A stretch of 23,140 nucleotides of DNA from CAYSAA01 sp964428905 (GTDB lineage: Bacteria; Atribacterota; Phoenicimicrobiia; Phoenicimicrobiales; Stramentimicrobiaceae), in NCBI GenBank assembly GCA_964428905.1, contig CAYSAA010000073.1, positions 1-23,140 on the forward strand. The letters are read 5' to 3'. Under the pieces are notes generated by a model. It was not told the origin of the DNA and ran no database searches. It saw only the letters and a list, made by a program, of their open reading frames with translations. Below are positions 1 through 8,604 of this stretch, piece by piece. The translations under genes and the position numbers were made by a program. Positions within the stretch are counted from its first letter, which is position 1. Every line of letters begins with the position of its first letter.

Positions 1-2447
1 TAGGAAGTTTCTAATTGACAATATTCCTTCCATTTTTCGGGTTGGGCAATAATTTTACCTTTACCATAAAGATGAGCCCTTTTAACCAGAAAATGACCCT
101 GGGGAATTTCAGTAAGACGTTCAATATAATGTTCGGGTTCCTGATGATTGGTATGATAAGGAATAGCCAGAAACACAACAGGTGATTCCAACCCCTTGGC
201 TTTGTGCAGATTCATAATCCGAACTGTATTCTCCTCAGCCAGCATGTCCAACTCCTCCTCAATACCCGACTCCCATATCTTCTCCAATGTCTCAACCATC
301 CCGTCATAGGTGTAAAAATCAGTAATATCTGATTTCCTCAAATGTTCAAGTATAAAATATAGCTCGTTAGCTTTGTTATCTTCACCCATATCTCCGCAGG
401 CATAGGGCTGCAAGCCGGAGTGAATCATGATTTTTTCCAGCGCATTGACAGGTAACAATTGAGAACACCAGAAATAATACATTCTTAATTTCCCAAAGGT
501 ATCCTGTAATCTCTGCTTAAAATCATTTTCCAGGGTATCAGGAATATCAGAGAAAAAATTAAACTTCCCTCCCGCTTCCTTGTACTCATAAAGCTCCTGA
601 TCGGAGAAACCATAGAAAATTCCTCTCAATACCGCCACCAGTAATACCTGATTTTCCGGGTCTTTTAATAAACGCAATAATTTCAACAATTCACGTATAT
701 TCTGGGATTGATTGATTGAAGCATAGCCGGAAACCGTAACCGGGATTCCATATTCTGACAGTGCTCTGGCATAAATATCCATACCGCTTTTATAGCGCAA
801 TAGTATCATAAAATCACTAAAATTAACTTCCGGAGTTATGCCCTGGCTCAATTCCTCTTGCCTGCGGACAATTGGAATCTTCCGGTCCATCCAATCCCTG
901 ATTAACCGTGCAATTGCATGTGCATCATTTTCAATCGTTCCAAATTTATCTTTCTCTTTAGAAATCACAATCTGGCAAATACCGGAAAGGTATCCCTTCT
1001 TATCTTCTCGTACTGTCTGCATGGGTGCATACTTTGCCTGCAGTTCTCCTTCCCAGGTAGAAAATAACTCCTCAAAAAGAGGATTAAGGTATTTTCCGAT
1101 AGAATGAAGTGAACGGAAATTGGCATTAAGTTTAATTACTCTTCCTTTACTGTTTCTAATCAGAGATTTAACCTGTTTATAAACCGCAATATCTGCTCTT
1201 CGAAAATGATAGATAGATTGTTGCGGATCACCGACAATAAACAGTGAGCCTGCACGAGGAACCAGCTTTTTCCAATCTTTTTCCTCGTAACTCTGCCCGG
1301 TTAAATAAAAAATGATTTCTGCCTGGATAGGATCGGTATCCTGAAACTCATCTACCAGTATGGAACGATACTTTTGTTGAAAATATCGACGGATATCAGG
1401 ATTATCACGTAAAAGAGAGACAGTTTTTAAGAGCAAATCCTGAAAATTCAGCATAGAACGTTTTTCTCGAAAAGTGTGGTAGTAATCCACTGCCGGCTGA
1501 ATAAATTTCAAGATATCATGATGACAATACTCTCTCCACCTTTCAAGGATCGGTTCGATATGTTCCTCTTGTAACCGGGGCAATATTACATCCCTGTATT
1601 CCTTGGCTTTTTCTTTTGACAACCAGCGATTAAGGGTTATCGTCCCGGAAACGGCAATTTTTTTATTAAAAGCTTCCAGTAAGGTAATTTTATGGAAATC
1701 TTTTTCTATGTAGGCTCTATAATTCTTTAATCTTTGTACCAAGAGAACAGCCTGTTGAATTGCATCATATCCTTGCCCTGTTTCCTGCTCAGGTATATAT
1801 TTTTCTGCATTCTCACAAAAAGAAATTAAATGTTCCATAGCCTGATTCAGATCAGGGCAAGAAACATTTTGGCGCACTACCTGAATTTCAGGATACTGAC
1901 AAATCTGTTTATAGGATTCCTTGAGATCCTGTATCTGAATACCTGTTTGCTCCAGCTTCTGTAATACCGGAGAATCTTGGATTTTTAGACCACTTAAATA
2001 TTGCTCCCAGGCTTGCTCCATAAATAATATGTTTTCAATCTCGTCCATTTCTTTAAAACCCGAATCTAAGCCGGCTTCAATCGGACGCTCCCTCAAAATA
2101 CGTGCACAAAAGGAATGAATCGTTCCCAGATAACACTGTTCTATATTTAGCAATGCTTGTTGCAGTAGCCCCCTTTCCCGTGGTTGTGCAGCATCCATAA
2201 AGGCCATTTCAATTTCCTGCTGGAAACGTTCTTTCAATTCAATGGCAGCCTTGCGTGTAAAGGTAATAGCAGTAATCTGTCCAATAGAATATTCACCGGA
2301 CCTGACAAGAGCAACCATTCTTTGTACCAGGCTGGATGTTTTACCTGAACCGGCACTTGCCTCAACCAGAAAATTATGATGCAAGTCAGTAACAATCTGA
2401 TTTCTGGCTGCAATGTCATTTAATTCTATTTTGGAATGATTATTCAA
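1..2447 (-). CDS. addA: AddA-like UvrD/Rep-family ATP-dependent helicase, 3' end outside window
   Basis: Superfamily 1A helicase subunit of an AddAB-type recombination-repair enzyme that resects DNA double-strand breaks. About 815 residues are visible with no stop. Helicase motifs seen in order are Walker A EASAGSGKT (about residues 29-37), motif Ia TFTRKAA, motif Ib GTIHSF, Walker B DEFQDTD (about 370), motif III GDPQQSIYHFRRAD (about 407), motif IV LNANFRS and motif V HKAKGLE (about 747). Motif VI and any C-terminal nuclease domain lie beyond position 1. I place the start at a TTG (2447-2445) ten bases after AAGGAGG; it overlaps the end of the upstream nuclease gene by 8 bases, so the two are translationally coupled. 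No ATG fits. A PcrA/UvrD-like helicase without a nuclease domain cannot be excluded, but pairing with the AddB-like gene makes AddA the best reading. Confidence 0.88.
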   Translation of the reverse strand, partial: MNNHSKIELNDIAARNQIVTDLHHNFLVEASAGSGKTSSLVQRMVALVRSGEYSIGQITAITFTRKAAIELKERFQQEIEMAFMDAAQPRERGLLQQALLNIEQCYLGTIHSFCARILRERPIEAGLDSGFKEMDEIENILFMEQAWEQYLSGLKIQDSPVLQKLEQTGIQIQDLKESYKQICQYPEIQVVRQNVSCPDLNQAMEHLISFCENAEKYIPEQETGQGYDAIQQAVLLVQRLKNYRAYIEKDFHKITLLEAFNKKIAVSGTITLNRWLSKEKAKEYRDVILPRLQEEHIEPILERWREYCHHDILKFIQPAVDYYHTFREKRSMLNFQDLLLKTVSLLRDNPDIRRYFQQKYRSILVDEFQDTDPIQAEIIFYLTGQSYEEKDWKKLVPRAGSLFIVGDPQQSIYHFRRADIAVYKQVKSLIRNSKGRVIKLNANFRSLHSIGKYLNPLFEELFSTWEGELQAKYAPMQTVREDKKGYLSGICQIVISKEKDKFGTIENDAHAIARLIRDWMDRKIPIVRRQEELSQGITPEVNFSDFMILLRYKSGMDIYARALSEYGIPVTVSGYASINQSQNIRELLKLLRLLKDPENQVLLVAVLRGIFYGFSDQELYEYKEAGGKFNFFSDIPDTLENDFKQRLQDTFGKLRMYYFWCSQLLPVNALEKIMIHSGLQPYACGDMGEDNKANELYFILEHLRKSDITDFYTYDGMVETLEKIWESGIEEELDMLAEENTVRIMNLHKAKGLESPVVFLAIPYHTNHQEPEHYIERLTEIPQGHFLVKRAHLYGKGKIIAQPEKWKEYCQLETS

Positions 2448-5400
2448 ACTGTTGCAGCCTCCTTACACAATTCAAGGCAGGCTCATCCTGGTATATCTTA
2501 CTTTTGTTGCCTTCGACAAAAATGACTTCATTCTGTTCCATGATATCCTGATAATTCCGGCACATAAAGTCATCTGCTTTTTGGGTCATGGCAAAATTCC
2601 CCTGAGTAACTATATTCAGCAAAATTTCAATAATTTGCAACACCTGCCCCCTGTCCCTGCTATGATATAAAACAAGACGTCCTTGACCTTGAACAGTCGG
2701 AAAATAATAGCCAGACAGGCTGACTTCCGGTTTAGGACAATAATTTTTCTTTTCTAAAATTTTCTCCAGGGCAATGGCATATAAGGCGTGCTGTATCTGC
2801 TGACCATGACGAAACGGTCTCCCTTTTCTATAGTCCCTGGAAATTCCCGTCTTGTAATCAATAACCCTAAAAGTATTATCAGGCAATCTATCTATCCGGT
2901 CAATTTTCCCCTGAGAGCTGATTTTCTCACCATTCGGAAGGGTTAATTCCACAGCCCTGACTTTTCCCAAGGCCTCATGTTCATTATCTCTGGTGCCAAA
3001 GGCCAGTTCAAAGAATTCAGGTACCTCCCCCTGGTAATTTTTTTCTTCTCCGGTTAAAAACATTTGACAGGATTCCAGTATTCCCCTTTTCTCAGCCTGA
3101 TAAATTAGTTCACCGGGGGGTGCCAGATATTTTCTTTTTTCTTCCAGATTTTCCAGGACAATTTTTTCCAGGATAGGCCAGTGCCGGGCAAAAGAAGGGG
3201 GTTCTAATTTTCCGTTAGAAATGCTGATGAGTATTTTATAGAATTTTTCATAGATCTGATGGAGGAGCAACCCTCTTTCTAAGGGACTCATCCATTGACC
3301 CGGCTCATAGATCATTTCCTCAGGGGGGGTTATCTTCAGTACATCTGTTAAAAAATATAGATAGGGACAGTAGGCAATCCGCTCCAGTTTGGAGCTGGAT
3401 AAGATGATTCCGCGATTCTGACGTGGGTCAATTTTCTTGTTGATAACCTTAATCTTACCATTATAAGCATTAAATTCCTCTTTTTTTCGCTCCAGATCTG
3501 CCTCGATTCCCTTTTTAAAATTGGGATATTCATACTGAAAAATAAGTTGTAAATCCTTCTTTTCCTGTTTTGGAAAATAAAGGAAGATATCTCCTTTATC
3601 GAGAATCTCCGACTTGTTTTTGGGAATTAATTTTCTCTTCTCACCTAAATATTGATAAAATTCATTATAACTCTTTCCAATATCTTTTTCTTTCAGGCGG
3701 TATAACTGTAACAGCATTGAAGTAGGAGCCTGTTCCCGGTGAACTGCGGTATTAAAACAGGAAAAGGATAAGAAGTTTTTCCCTGCTGTAGACAAAATAA
3801 GCTGAAGTAACCTGTATTGTTCAATTCTATTTTTCTGTACATCTGTTAATAATTGTTGGTAAAACATCTTTTCTGTATCGAGAAATATGGTTCCCTCATC
3901 AGAATTTCCCGGAAATTTATGAGAGTCCATTCCGACAATGAAGGTATAGGGTCGGTTCATCCAGATTCCCTTCTTATAACTTGCCATATGCAGGCATCCG
4001 GCATGCGACTCCGAGCAGCAAATACGAACCTCATTGATTAAATCAGCAATCAGGTTCAATGCTTCACTCAGTGAAAACTCATCCTTCCCGTTCTTATCCA
4101 GCATGGCCATTTTTTCCTGTATAATAGAATGAGCTTCCTCATCCAGACGGTTATGCTTTTCGATTCTGGCATACTGATTGATAATGTTACCAAAACCGCG
4201 GGCAATGGCAGAAAGAGATACTCTGTAGTGAAAATTGCTGGGGGGTATCTCTGTAAATATCTTCTCAATCCAGTCTTTGATTGCCTGATAATAGGCTATT
4301 TCAGTTAAATATTTTTGAGCGTTATCTTCAGAGGCATTTTTGATTTTTCTCTCTCTTTCCCGAATGGCCAGCTCGATGCCCGGAATATAACGGTTTCTTC
4401 CCCAGCCAATAGGAGACTGACGCAACAATGAGGTTAGTTCTCGAACTTTTAATGGCTCTGCTAACTTTAGATTGATATTATCACTATTGAACAGTGAAAA
4501 AAGTTTGGCAACACTATAATTGTCATTTATCCAATCAATCAGAGAGAAAAGCAATTTGGCCGGATGGCTGTTTTTGATATGTACTCCACTGTAAAAAGTT
4601 ACAGGTATCCGATAAAGGTCGGACAATTCATAGAAATATTGTGAGTAGGGTTCCTGTGTCGTGTAGAAAACCTGAACTTGATCATAAGGTATTCCCTTTT
4701 CAGCTATATATCTCAAGACTTCCCTAGTTTCCGTATATTCGCCATATGCCTGGTATAATTCTATATTTAAATCGGGTAACTTTTCGGGTGTTTTTTCACT
4801 GCGATATAAAAAATCAAAAACTTTTTTCTCCGAGCATTGTTGGGCAGACCGGATATTAGCCAAAGAAAAGTAATGGGGAGCTACTGTTGCTTCCGGGCAG
4901 GCAAGTTCAATCAAATATGCGGTGGGCTTAATTTTTTCCTTAAAAAATTGCAATTCTAGTTCATTCATCTGCATATTGGAGGGAACAATATAAATAGATT
5001 TATCCTTTTTTGTGGTTGTCCTTCTTGCCAGGGCATAAAGATCGGCTTCATCTATTAGATTTCTATTACGTAATTCTTGTTCATAATCAAGTATGATCTG
5101 ATATAGATCTTTCATTTTTCCCGAATCTGCATTTATATCAGAAGGCCAATTGCCGGAAGAGTAACCGGATACTCTGATCTCTTTGATAGAGCGAAAAATT
5201 GATTTTGCTAGTCCCGGGGTAATAATGGGTAATCGAAAATAAGTCAGCTTGTCTTGTAAAAATAGTTTTTTCAGAATTTGCAGTACCATAACCTGTCCCA
5301 GTGGGCTATCCATAATCTTCCATCTGTTCTTTATCATGGTGTCAAAACATATTTCTTTCGCAAGATCAAAAAGCGTGCTACTATGGAAATTCAGAGCGGA

Positions 5401-5526
5401 AAATCCTTCATGGGAAAGATTTTTTCTTAAAGTATTACCATCCAGATAAGAAGGTACGATAATAACTTTTTTTTCAAAAATATATTTTTTTGCTACCTCC
5501 TGTAAAGGTTTCAGTAATTGGTACAT
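2440..5526 (-). CDS. addB: AddB-like PD-(D/E)XK nuclease, partner of the AddA-like helicase
   Basis: Predicted second subunit of an AddAB-type helicase-nuclease (1028 residues; AddB proteins are usually 1100-1200). The N-terminal part has the inactive-helicase look of the family, opening with VIIVPS near residue 22, but I see no GxGKT Walker A. The C-terminal nuclease carries GKIDRID (about 872-878) and VIDYKTG (about 888-894) followed by a QIQHALYA helix, the PD-(D/E)XK catalytic pattern. Typical AddB proteins ligate a 4Fe-4S cluster with one Cys before the nuclease core and a C-x2-C-x5-C group after it. Here one Cys lies at about 719 (AYCPYLYF) and one at about 989 (FMCRNYQD), but the following two expected cysteines are absent. 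It starts 13 bases after the HIT gene, and AGGT precedes the ATG by seven bases. Family is confident; an intact cluster is doubtful. Confidence 0.85.
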   Translation of the reverse strand: MYQLLKPLQEVAKKYIFEKKVIIVPSYLDGNTLRKNLSHEGFSALNFHSSTLFDLAKEICFDTMIKNRWKIMDSPLGQVMVLQILKKLFLQDKLTYFRLPIITPGLAKSIFRSIKEIRVSGYSSGNWPSDINADSGKMKDLYQIILDYEQELRNRNLIDEADLYALARRTTTKKDKSIYIVPSNMQMNELELQFFKEKIKPTAYLIELACPEATVAPHYFSLANIRSAQQCSEKKVFDFLYRSEKTPEKLPDLNIELYQAYGEYTETREVLRYIAEKGIPYDQVQVFYTTQEPYSQYFYELSDLYRIPVTFYSGVHIKNSHPAKLLFSLIDWINDNYSVAKLFSLFNSDNINLKLAEPLKVRELTSLLRQSPIGWGRNRYIPGIELAIRERERKIKNASEDNAQKYLTEIAYYQAIKDWIEKIFTEIPPSNFHYRVSLSAIARGFGNIINQYARIEKHNRLDEEAHSIIQEKMAMLDKNGKDEFSLSEALNLIADLINEVRICCSESHAGCLHMASYKKGIWMNRPYTFIVGMDSHKFPGNSDEGTIFLDTEKMFYQQLLTDVQKNRIEQYRLLQLILSTAGKNFLSFSCFNTAVHREQAPTSMLLQLYRLKEKDIGKSYNEFYQYLGEKRKLIPKNKSEILDKGDIFLYFPKQEKKDLQLIFQYEYPNFKKGIEADLERKKEEFNAYNGKIKVINKKIDPRQNRGIILSSSKLERIAYCPYLYFLTDVLKITPPEEMIYEPGQWMSPLERGLLLHQIYEKFYKILISISNGKLEPPSFARHWPILEKIVLENLEEKRKYLAPPGELIYQAEKRGILESCQMFLTGEEKNYQGEVPEFFELAFGTRDNEHEALGKVRAVELTLPNGEKISSQGKIDRIDRLPDNTFRVIDYKTGISRDYRKGRPFRHGQQIQHALYAIALEKILEKKNYCPKPEVSLSGYYFPTVQGQGRLVLYHSRDRGQVLQIIEILLNIVTQGNFAMTQKADDFMCRNYQDIMEQNEVIFVEGNKSKIYQDEPALNCVRRLQQFE

Positions 5527-5539
5527 ATCGTTTACCTGA

Positions 5540-5971
5540 TTAAGATGATTTCAATTGTTTTTGAAATGCCACAATCTTGTGATAAGTCCTGGAAAGGTCA
5601 CTATCAGTTCTGGGAAAATGATGCCGAAACAAAGCCAATCCATCATCTTGGTAACGGGGAATAATATGTAAGTGAAAATGAAAAACGGTTTGGTGGGCTA
5701 CCGTGCCATTGGACTGGATAATATTCAGACCAATGGAATGAAATATTTTCTGATAATCCATTGCCAGCTTTTTGCTGATCTTCATAATATGAGCAAGAAC
5801 TTCTTCCGGGATATCATAGATGTTTTCATAATGTCTTTTAGGTACTACCAGAGTGTGTCCTTCATTTACCGGATAGGCATCCAGAAATGCTGCACATTGC
5901 TCATCTTCATAAACAAAATAAGCCTGTTTTTGTTTTTTTATAATCTGACAAAAAGTACATTCTTCTGACAT
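5540..5971 (-). CDS. HIT family hydrolase (Hint/Fhit-like)
   Basis: Small nucleotide-binding hydrolase of the histidine triad superfamily (143 residues, normal length). These cytosolic enzymes hydrolyse AMP-lysine, adenylyl-sulfate or dinucleoside polyphosphate substrates; the substrate cannot be told here. The triad HFHLHIIP lies at residues 98-105, its middle histidine (H100) or neighbour being the nucleophile in the family. An N-terminal CTFC pair (C5, C8) is the zinc-binding half-site common in bacterial HIT proteins, and NEGHTLVVPKRH (36-47) matches the conserved substrate-pocket strand. AAGGAG five bases before the ATG supports the start. It is the first gene of a probable HIT-addB-addA operon (13-base gap), but I infer no shared pathway. 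The 34-bp hairpin repeat lies 32 bases upstream. Confidence 0.92.
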   Translation of the reverse strand: MSEECTFCQIIKKQKQAYFVYEDEQCAAFLDAYPVNEGHTLVVPKRHYENIYDIPEEVLAHIMKISKKLAMDYQKIFHSIGLNIIQSNGTVAHQTVFHFHLHIIPRYQDDGLALFRHHFPRTDSDLSRTYHKIVAFQKQLKSS

Positions 5972-6002
5972 GACAACTCCTTATCCTTTCAGTAAATATA
6001 AT

Positions 6003-6036
6003 ATATTCAGGGGAGGAAATTCCCCTGAAACCCCTC
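6003..6036. repeat. 34-bp hairpin repeat, copy 1
   Basis: This is identical over all 34 bases to the copy at 6131-6164. Inside it TTCAGGGGA and TCCCCTGAA form a 9-bp stem around a 6-base loop. It lies in the leader of the HIT gene, 32 bases upstream of its start. A REP-like palindromic element is the likeliest nature; it lacks a following T-run, so it is not a standard terminator. Confidence 0.85.
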
Positions 6037-6130
6037 GCAAAATAATCAGTTCTTCTCATTTCATCTTTCTTGCTTGCATAGCCTATTCAAATACTTAGAA
6101 AAAAGAAGATCTATTTAGCAGAAGCTAACT

Positions 6131-6164
6131 ATATTCAGGGGAGGAAATTCCCCTGAAACCCCTC
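6131..6164. repeat. 34-bp hairpin repeat, copy 2
   Basis: Exact second copy of the 34-bp element at 6003-6036, with 94 bases between them. It abuts the sugar-kinase gene so closely that the last base of the TAG stop (6164) belongs to the repeat. Position directly behind a stop codon is typical of REP-like elements. The 9-bp stem could protect the kinase mRNA 3' end or slow readthrough into the HIT operon; that is inference. Confidence 0.85.
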
Positions 6165-7093
6165 TAAAATAACAGGTCATCTTTTCTCTTGTTCAACTGT
6201 TCCCAGTCAATATCTCTTCTCTCCGGAAACGACTCACAGGTTCCCTTTTTCTGAACTGCATAAGATGCCACCAGATTGGCAATCTGCACTGACCTGGGGA
6301 TAGAATCAGATTGAATCATGCCATAGATAAAGGCAGCATTGAACAAATCACCTGCCCCGGTGCTATCAACAACCACTTTGGCTGGAAAGGCAGGCACATT
6401 AATTAAGTTATCCTGATGTAAAAAACTGCATCCTTGGGCTCCCTGTTTGACAATCACTTCTCCTGCCCCCCAATATTTAAGTACATTAGCGCTTTGTAAT
6501 ATTTCTTCTTCCCCGGTTAATATTTTTAGCTCTTCTCGATTTGGTAAAACATAATCAACCATAGGCCATAAATCTCTGTTAGGTAAATCAATCAATGGGG
6601 AAGGGTCCAAAACCGTTTTCAATCGACTTTTTTTGGCCAATTTTAAGGCAAATGCCACTGTATCTGTCGGGTATTCCAGGGAAACACTAAGCCATTCAGC
6701 CAATTCAAATACAGGCTCTAAACGTATCAAAAAATCCGGTTGAACCATACGGTTTACAGCAGGAAATCCGATAATGGTATTTTGCCCATTAGGACTGACC
6801 AGAATTGAGCATATTCCGGTTCTACCCGCACTGCTCTTGAATATATATTCCGTATTAATCTTATACTTCCTCAAAGAAGATAGAATATGGTCTCCGGCAA
6901 AGTCATTACCTACCTTCCCCAACAACAGGCTGTTGACCTTTAAATTGTTTAAAGCCACTGCCTGATTAGCACCCCTTCCACCAAGACAAAATTTAAAATC
7001 TTTGGCACGCAGGTTTCCACCTTCAACTGGAAAATGAGGAAGATAAGCCATACAATCCAGATTAATAGCCCCGATAACAATAACTGTTGACAT
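6164..7093 (-). CDS. PfkB/ribokinase-family sugar kinase
   Basis: ATP-dependent carbohydrate or nucleoside kinase of the PfkB family (309 residues from the chosen start). The ribokinase-type N-terminal signature GGRGANQAVAL lies at about 38-48, and the C-terminal signature DSTGAGDLFNAAF starts at about 243 with the catalytic base Asp near 249. The first signature is closest to ribokinases, but the sugar cannot be assigned: no ribose operon genes are nearby. I choose the ATG at 7093 because AAGG sits nine bases upstream; an in-frame GTG at 7111 would put the SD sequence inside the gene. It has its own consensus promoter (7130-7158) with a 30-base leader, so it is probably controlled separately from the transporter gene upstream. 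Near-identical motifs flank that promoter. Confidence 0.9.
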   Translation of the reverse strand: MSTVIVIGAINLDCMAYLPHFPVEGGNLRAKDFKFCLGGRGANQAVALNNLKVNSLLLGKVGNDFAGDHILSSLRKYKINTEYIFKSSAGRTGICSILVSPNGQNTIIGFPAVNRMVQPDFLIRLEPVFELAEWLSVSLEYPTDTVAFALKLAKKSRLKTVLDPSPLIDLPNRDLWPMVDYVLPNREELKILTGEEEILQSANVLKYWGAGEVIVKQGAQGCSFLHQDNLINVPAFPAKVVVDSTGAGDLFNAAFIYGMIQSDSIPRSVQIANLVASYAVQKKGTCESFPERRDIDWEQLNKRKDDLLF

Positions 7094-7100
7094 TTCATAT

Positions 7101-7180
7101 AACCTTATCACAATAAATTTATTATTTCTATTATGTTATAAGCTGCCGGCATTGTCAAAACCTTATCATCACGATAAAAT
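7101..7180. promoter_or_regulatory. Possible paired operator motifs around the kinase promoter
   Basis: Two related motifs bracket the -10/-35 boxes: AACCTTATCACAATAAAT at 7101-7118 and AACCTTATCATCACGATAAA at 7159-7178. The second contains an inverted pair TTATC/GATAA with a 5-base spacer. Their spacing, about five helical turns centre to centre, suits binding by one regulator at both sites. No regulator gene is nearby, so this is a sequence-based suggestion only. Confidence 0.35.
7130..7158 (-). promoter_or_regulatory. Sigma-A type promoter of the sugar-kinase gene
   Basis: On the minus strand TTGACA (7158-7153) and CATAAT (7135-7130) are separated by exactly 17 bases. The predicted start of transcription near 7123 leaves a leader of about 30 bases before the ATG at 7093. 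The -35 is a perfect consensus and the -10 has five of six bases. Confidence 0.75.
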
Positions 7181-7229
7181 ATTTTGATACACTTACAGGA
7201 ATTAAACATTTATAGGCAAGACTTTTCTA

Positions 7230-8588
7230 TCACTTAGGTCTGTTCTTATACAGAATAAGATATAAAATGCCAAAATAAATTAGAAAGGCCAGCAGTGCTA
7301 CCAGATACATAAATGGCTGATTGGTAACATACCCAAAGATGGGGACATTTAAAAGCACCATAAGAGGAAAACCAAATAGCAGGGCAACCCCGCTGCCTAA
7401 GACAATATTTTCCGATGCTCCGGAATGAAAACCTGGATCTACCTGTTTTAATAAAGCCATCCCGGTAGAAATAGTCCCGGTATATGTCCCATAGAAAGCC
7501 AGGGTATTCTCAAAAATATTCTCTGTAAAAACACGACGGGTCATCCATAAGATAAAGAAAATGGTTGTTATTCCTCCAATAGAAGTAATAAGTAAAGTAG
7601 GAATTAAGTAATAGCGTAATGTTTGCAATGAAATAGCAGTAATAGCTGCGGCAATCATGAAATCAAAAGAACCACCTGCAATCCTCTGCAACATATAACT
7701 ATTGGGATATTCATGGGTCATTATTTTCATCTTCTTCAATAGATCAAAGCCAATTCTTAGTAAAATAGCATAAATAGTTCCGATGATAAAGTGAAATCCC
7801 CATAATAGTTGGGCAAGTGTTTCTCCAAAAGTGCCTAAAGACATTAACATAACATTTAAACCTAATAAAGTCAGATAAGTTGCCAGATATACTAGACCAA
7901 TCAAAAACAATTGAATAGAAATATCATCTAAAGATGCAGCCAAAGGAAGTTCTCCTGAATCCATTTCTTCATGAATTTTTTCTTCTGTTGGGTAACCCTT
8001 TTCAGATTTTATCTGGAAGATATCTTTCCGGACTAAATAATTCATGAAGATAACCCCAACAATACAAGCCCAAAGAAAACCGATGGTAGCAATGGAAAGG
8101 CCAATGTTTCCTCCCTGGAAAAAACCAATTTCCTCCCACTGTCTTCCTATCGCATAAGCCTGTCCTGGTCCTTGACCAAATCCCAATGGTAATAATAAGC
8201 CAAAAGCCGGAAACAAGTCCGGAAAAAAGGTATTGACTAGCAAAAGTGAAAGTATAAAACCAACAATTCCCTGAACCACATAAATGCTGACTATGTAAAT
8301 ACCTGAATTGAAAATATTTCTGCTATGAACACGCTCCCTTTTTTTCAACGCAATGGCTATAAATCCAACAGCCATCAGATGATATACTAAACTCCCTAAC
8401 CTTTCATTATCTAAATGTATGAGATTAAGAATTTCTGGACTCAGCAGCAGGCCGATAAACCCGGCAATAATAGCAGTTGGGAAAAGATATTTACGAAAAA
8501 AATAGACTTTTCTTTTTAAAAAAACACCAATACCAATAAATAGGGAAAGCCACAAAAAATCTATAATCATTGTCCAATTTTGATTCAT
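7230..8588 (-). CDS. GltS-like sodium:glutamate symporter family membrane protein
   Basis: Integral membrane transporter (452 residues) with about 10-12 hydrophobic segments along its whole length and a charged cytoplasmic-looking loop around residues 190-220. Two glycine-rich stretches, LGFGQGPGQAYAIGRQWEE in the first half and YGTYTGTISTGMALL in the second, sit where GltS-type transporters have their two re-entrant pore loops, giving the expected inverted-repeat architecture. Family knowledge suggests sodium-coupled carboxylate or amino-acid uptake, but the first loop differs from the GGHGTAAA-type motif of classical GltS, so the substrate is open. TGGAGG lies just before the ATG. It starts 16 bases after the acyltransferase gene, so the two are probably cotranscribed; the next gene has its own promoter. 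Confidence 0.8.
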   Translation of the reverse strand: MNQNWTMIIDFLWLSLFIGIGVFLKRKVYFFRKYLFPTAIIAGFIGLLLSPEILNLIHLDNERLGSLVYHLMAVGFIAIALKKRERVHSRNIFNSGIYIVSIYVVQGIVGFILSLLLVNTFFPDLFPAFGLLLPLGFGQGPGQAYAIGRQWEEIGFFQGGNIGLSIATIGFLWACIVGVIFMNYLVRKDIFQIKSEKGYPTEEKIHEEMDSGELPLAASLDDISIQLFLIGLVYLATYLTLLGLNVMLMSLGTFGETLAQLLWGFHFIIGTIYAILLRIGFDLLKKMKIMTHEYPNSYMLQRIAGGSFDFMIAAAITAISLQTLRYYLIPTLLITSIGGITTIFFILWMTRRVFTENIFENTLAFYGTYTGTISTGMALLKQVDPGFHSGASENIVLGSGVALLFGFPLMVLLNVPIFGYVTNQPFMYLVALLAFLIYFGILYLILYKNRPK

Positions 8589-8604
8589 ATTTCCTCCACA
8601 CCAT

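Noticed and set aside
838..1107. Plus-strand ORF of 89 codons inside the AddA-like gene
   Set aside because: It overlaps a helicase frame with all expected motifs and no stops; the peptide has no recognisable features.
2234..2419. Minus-strand ORF near the start of the helicase gene
   Set aside because: Out of frame with the Walker A-containing frame, which is open from the TTG at 2447 to the window edge.
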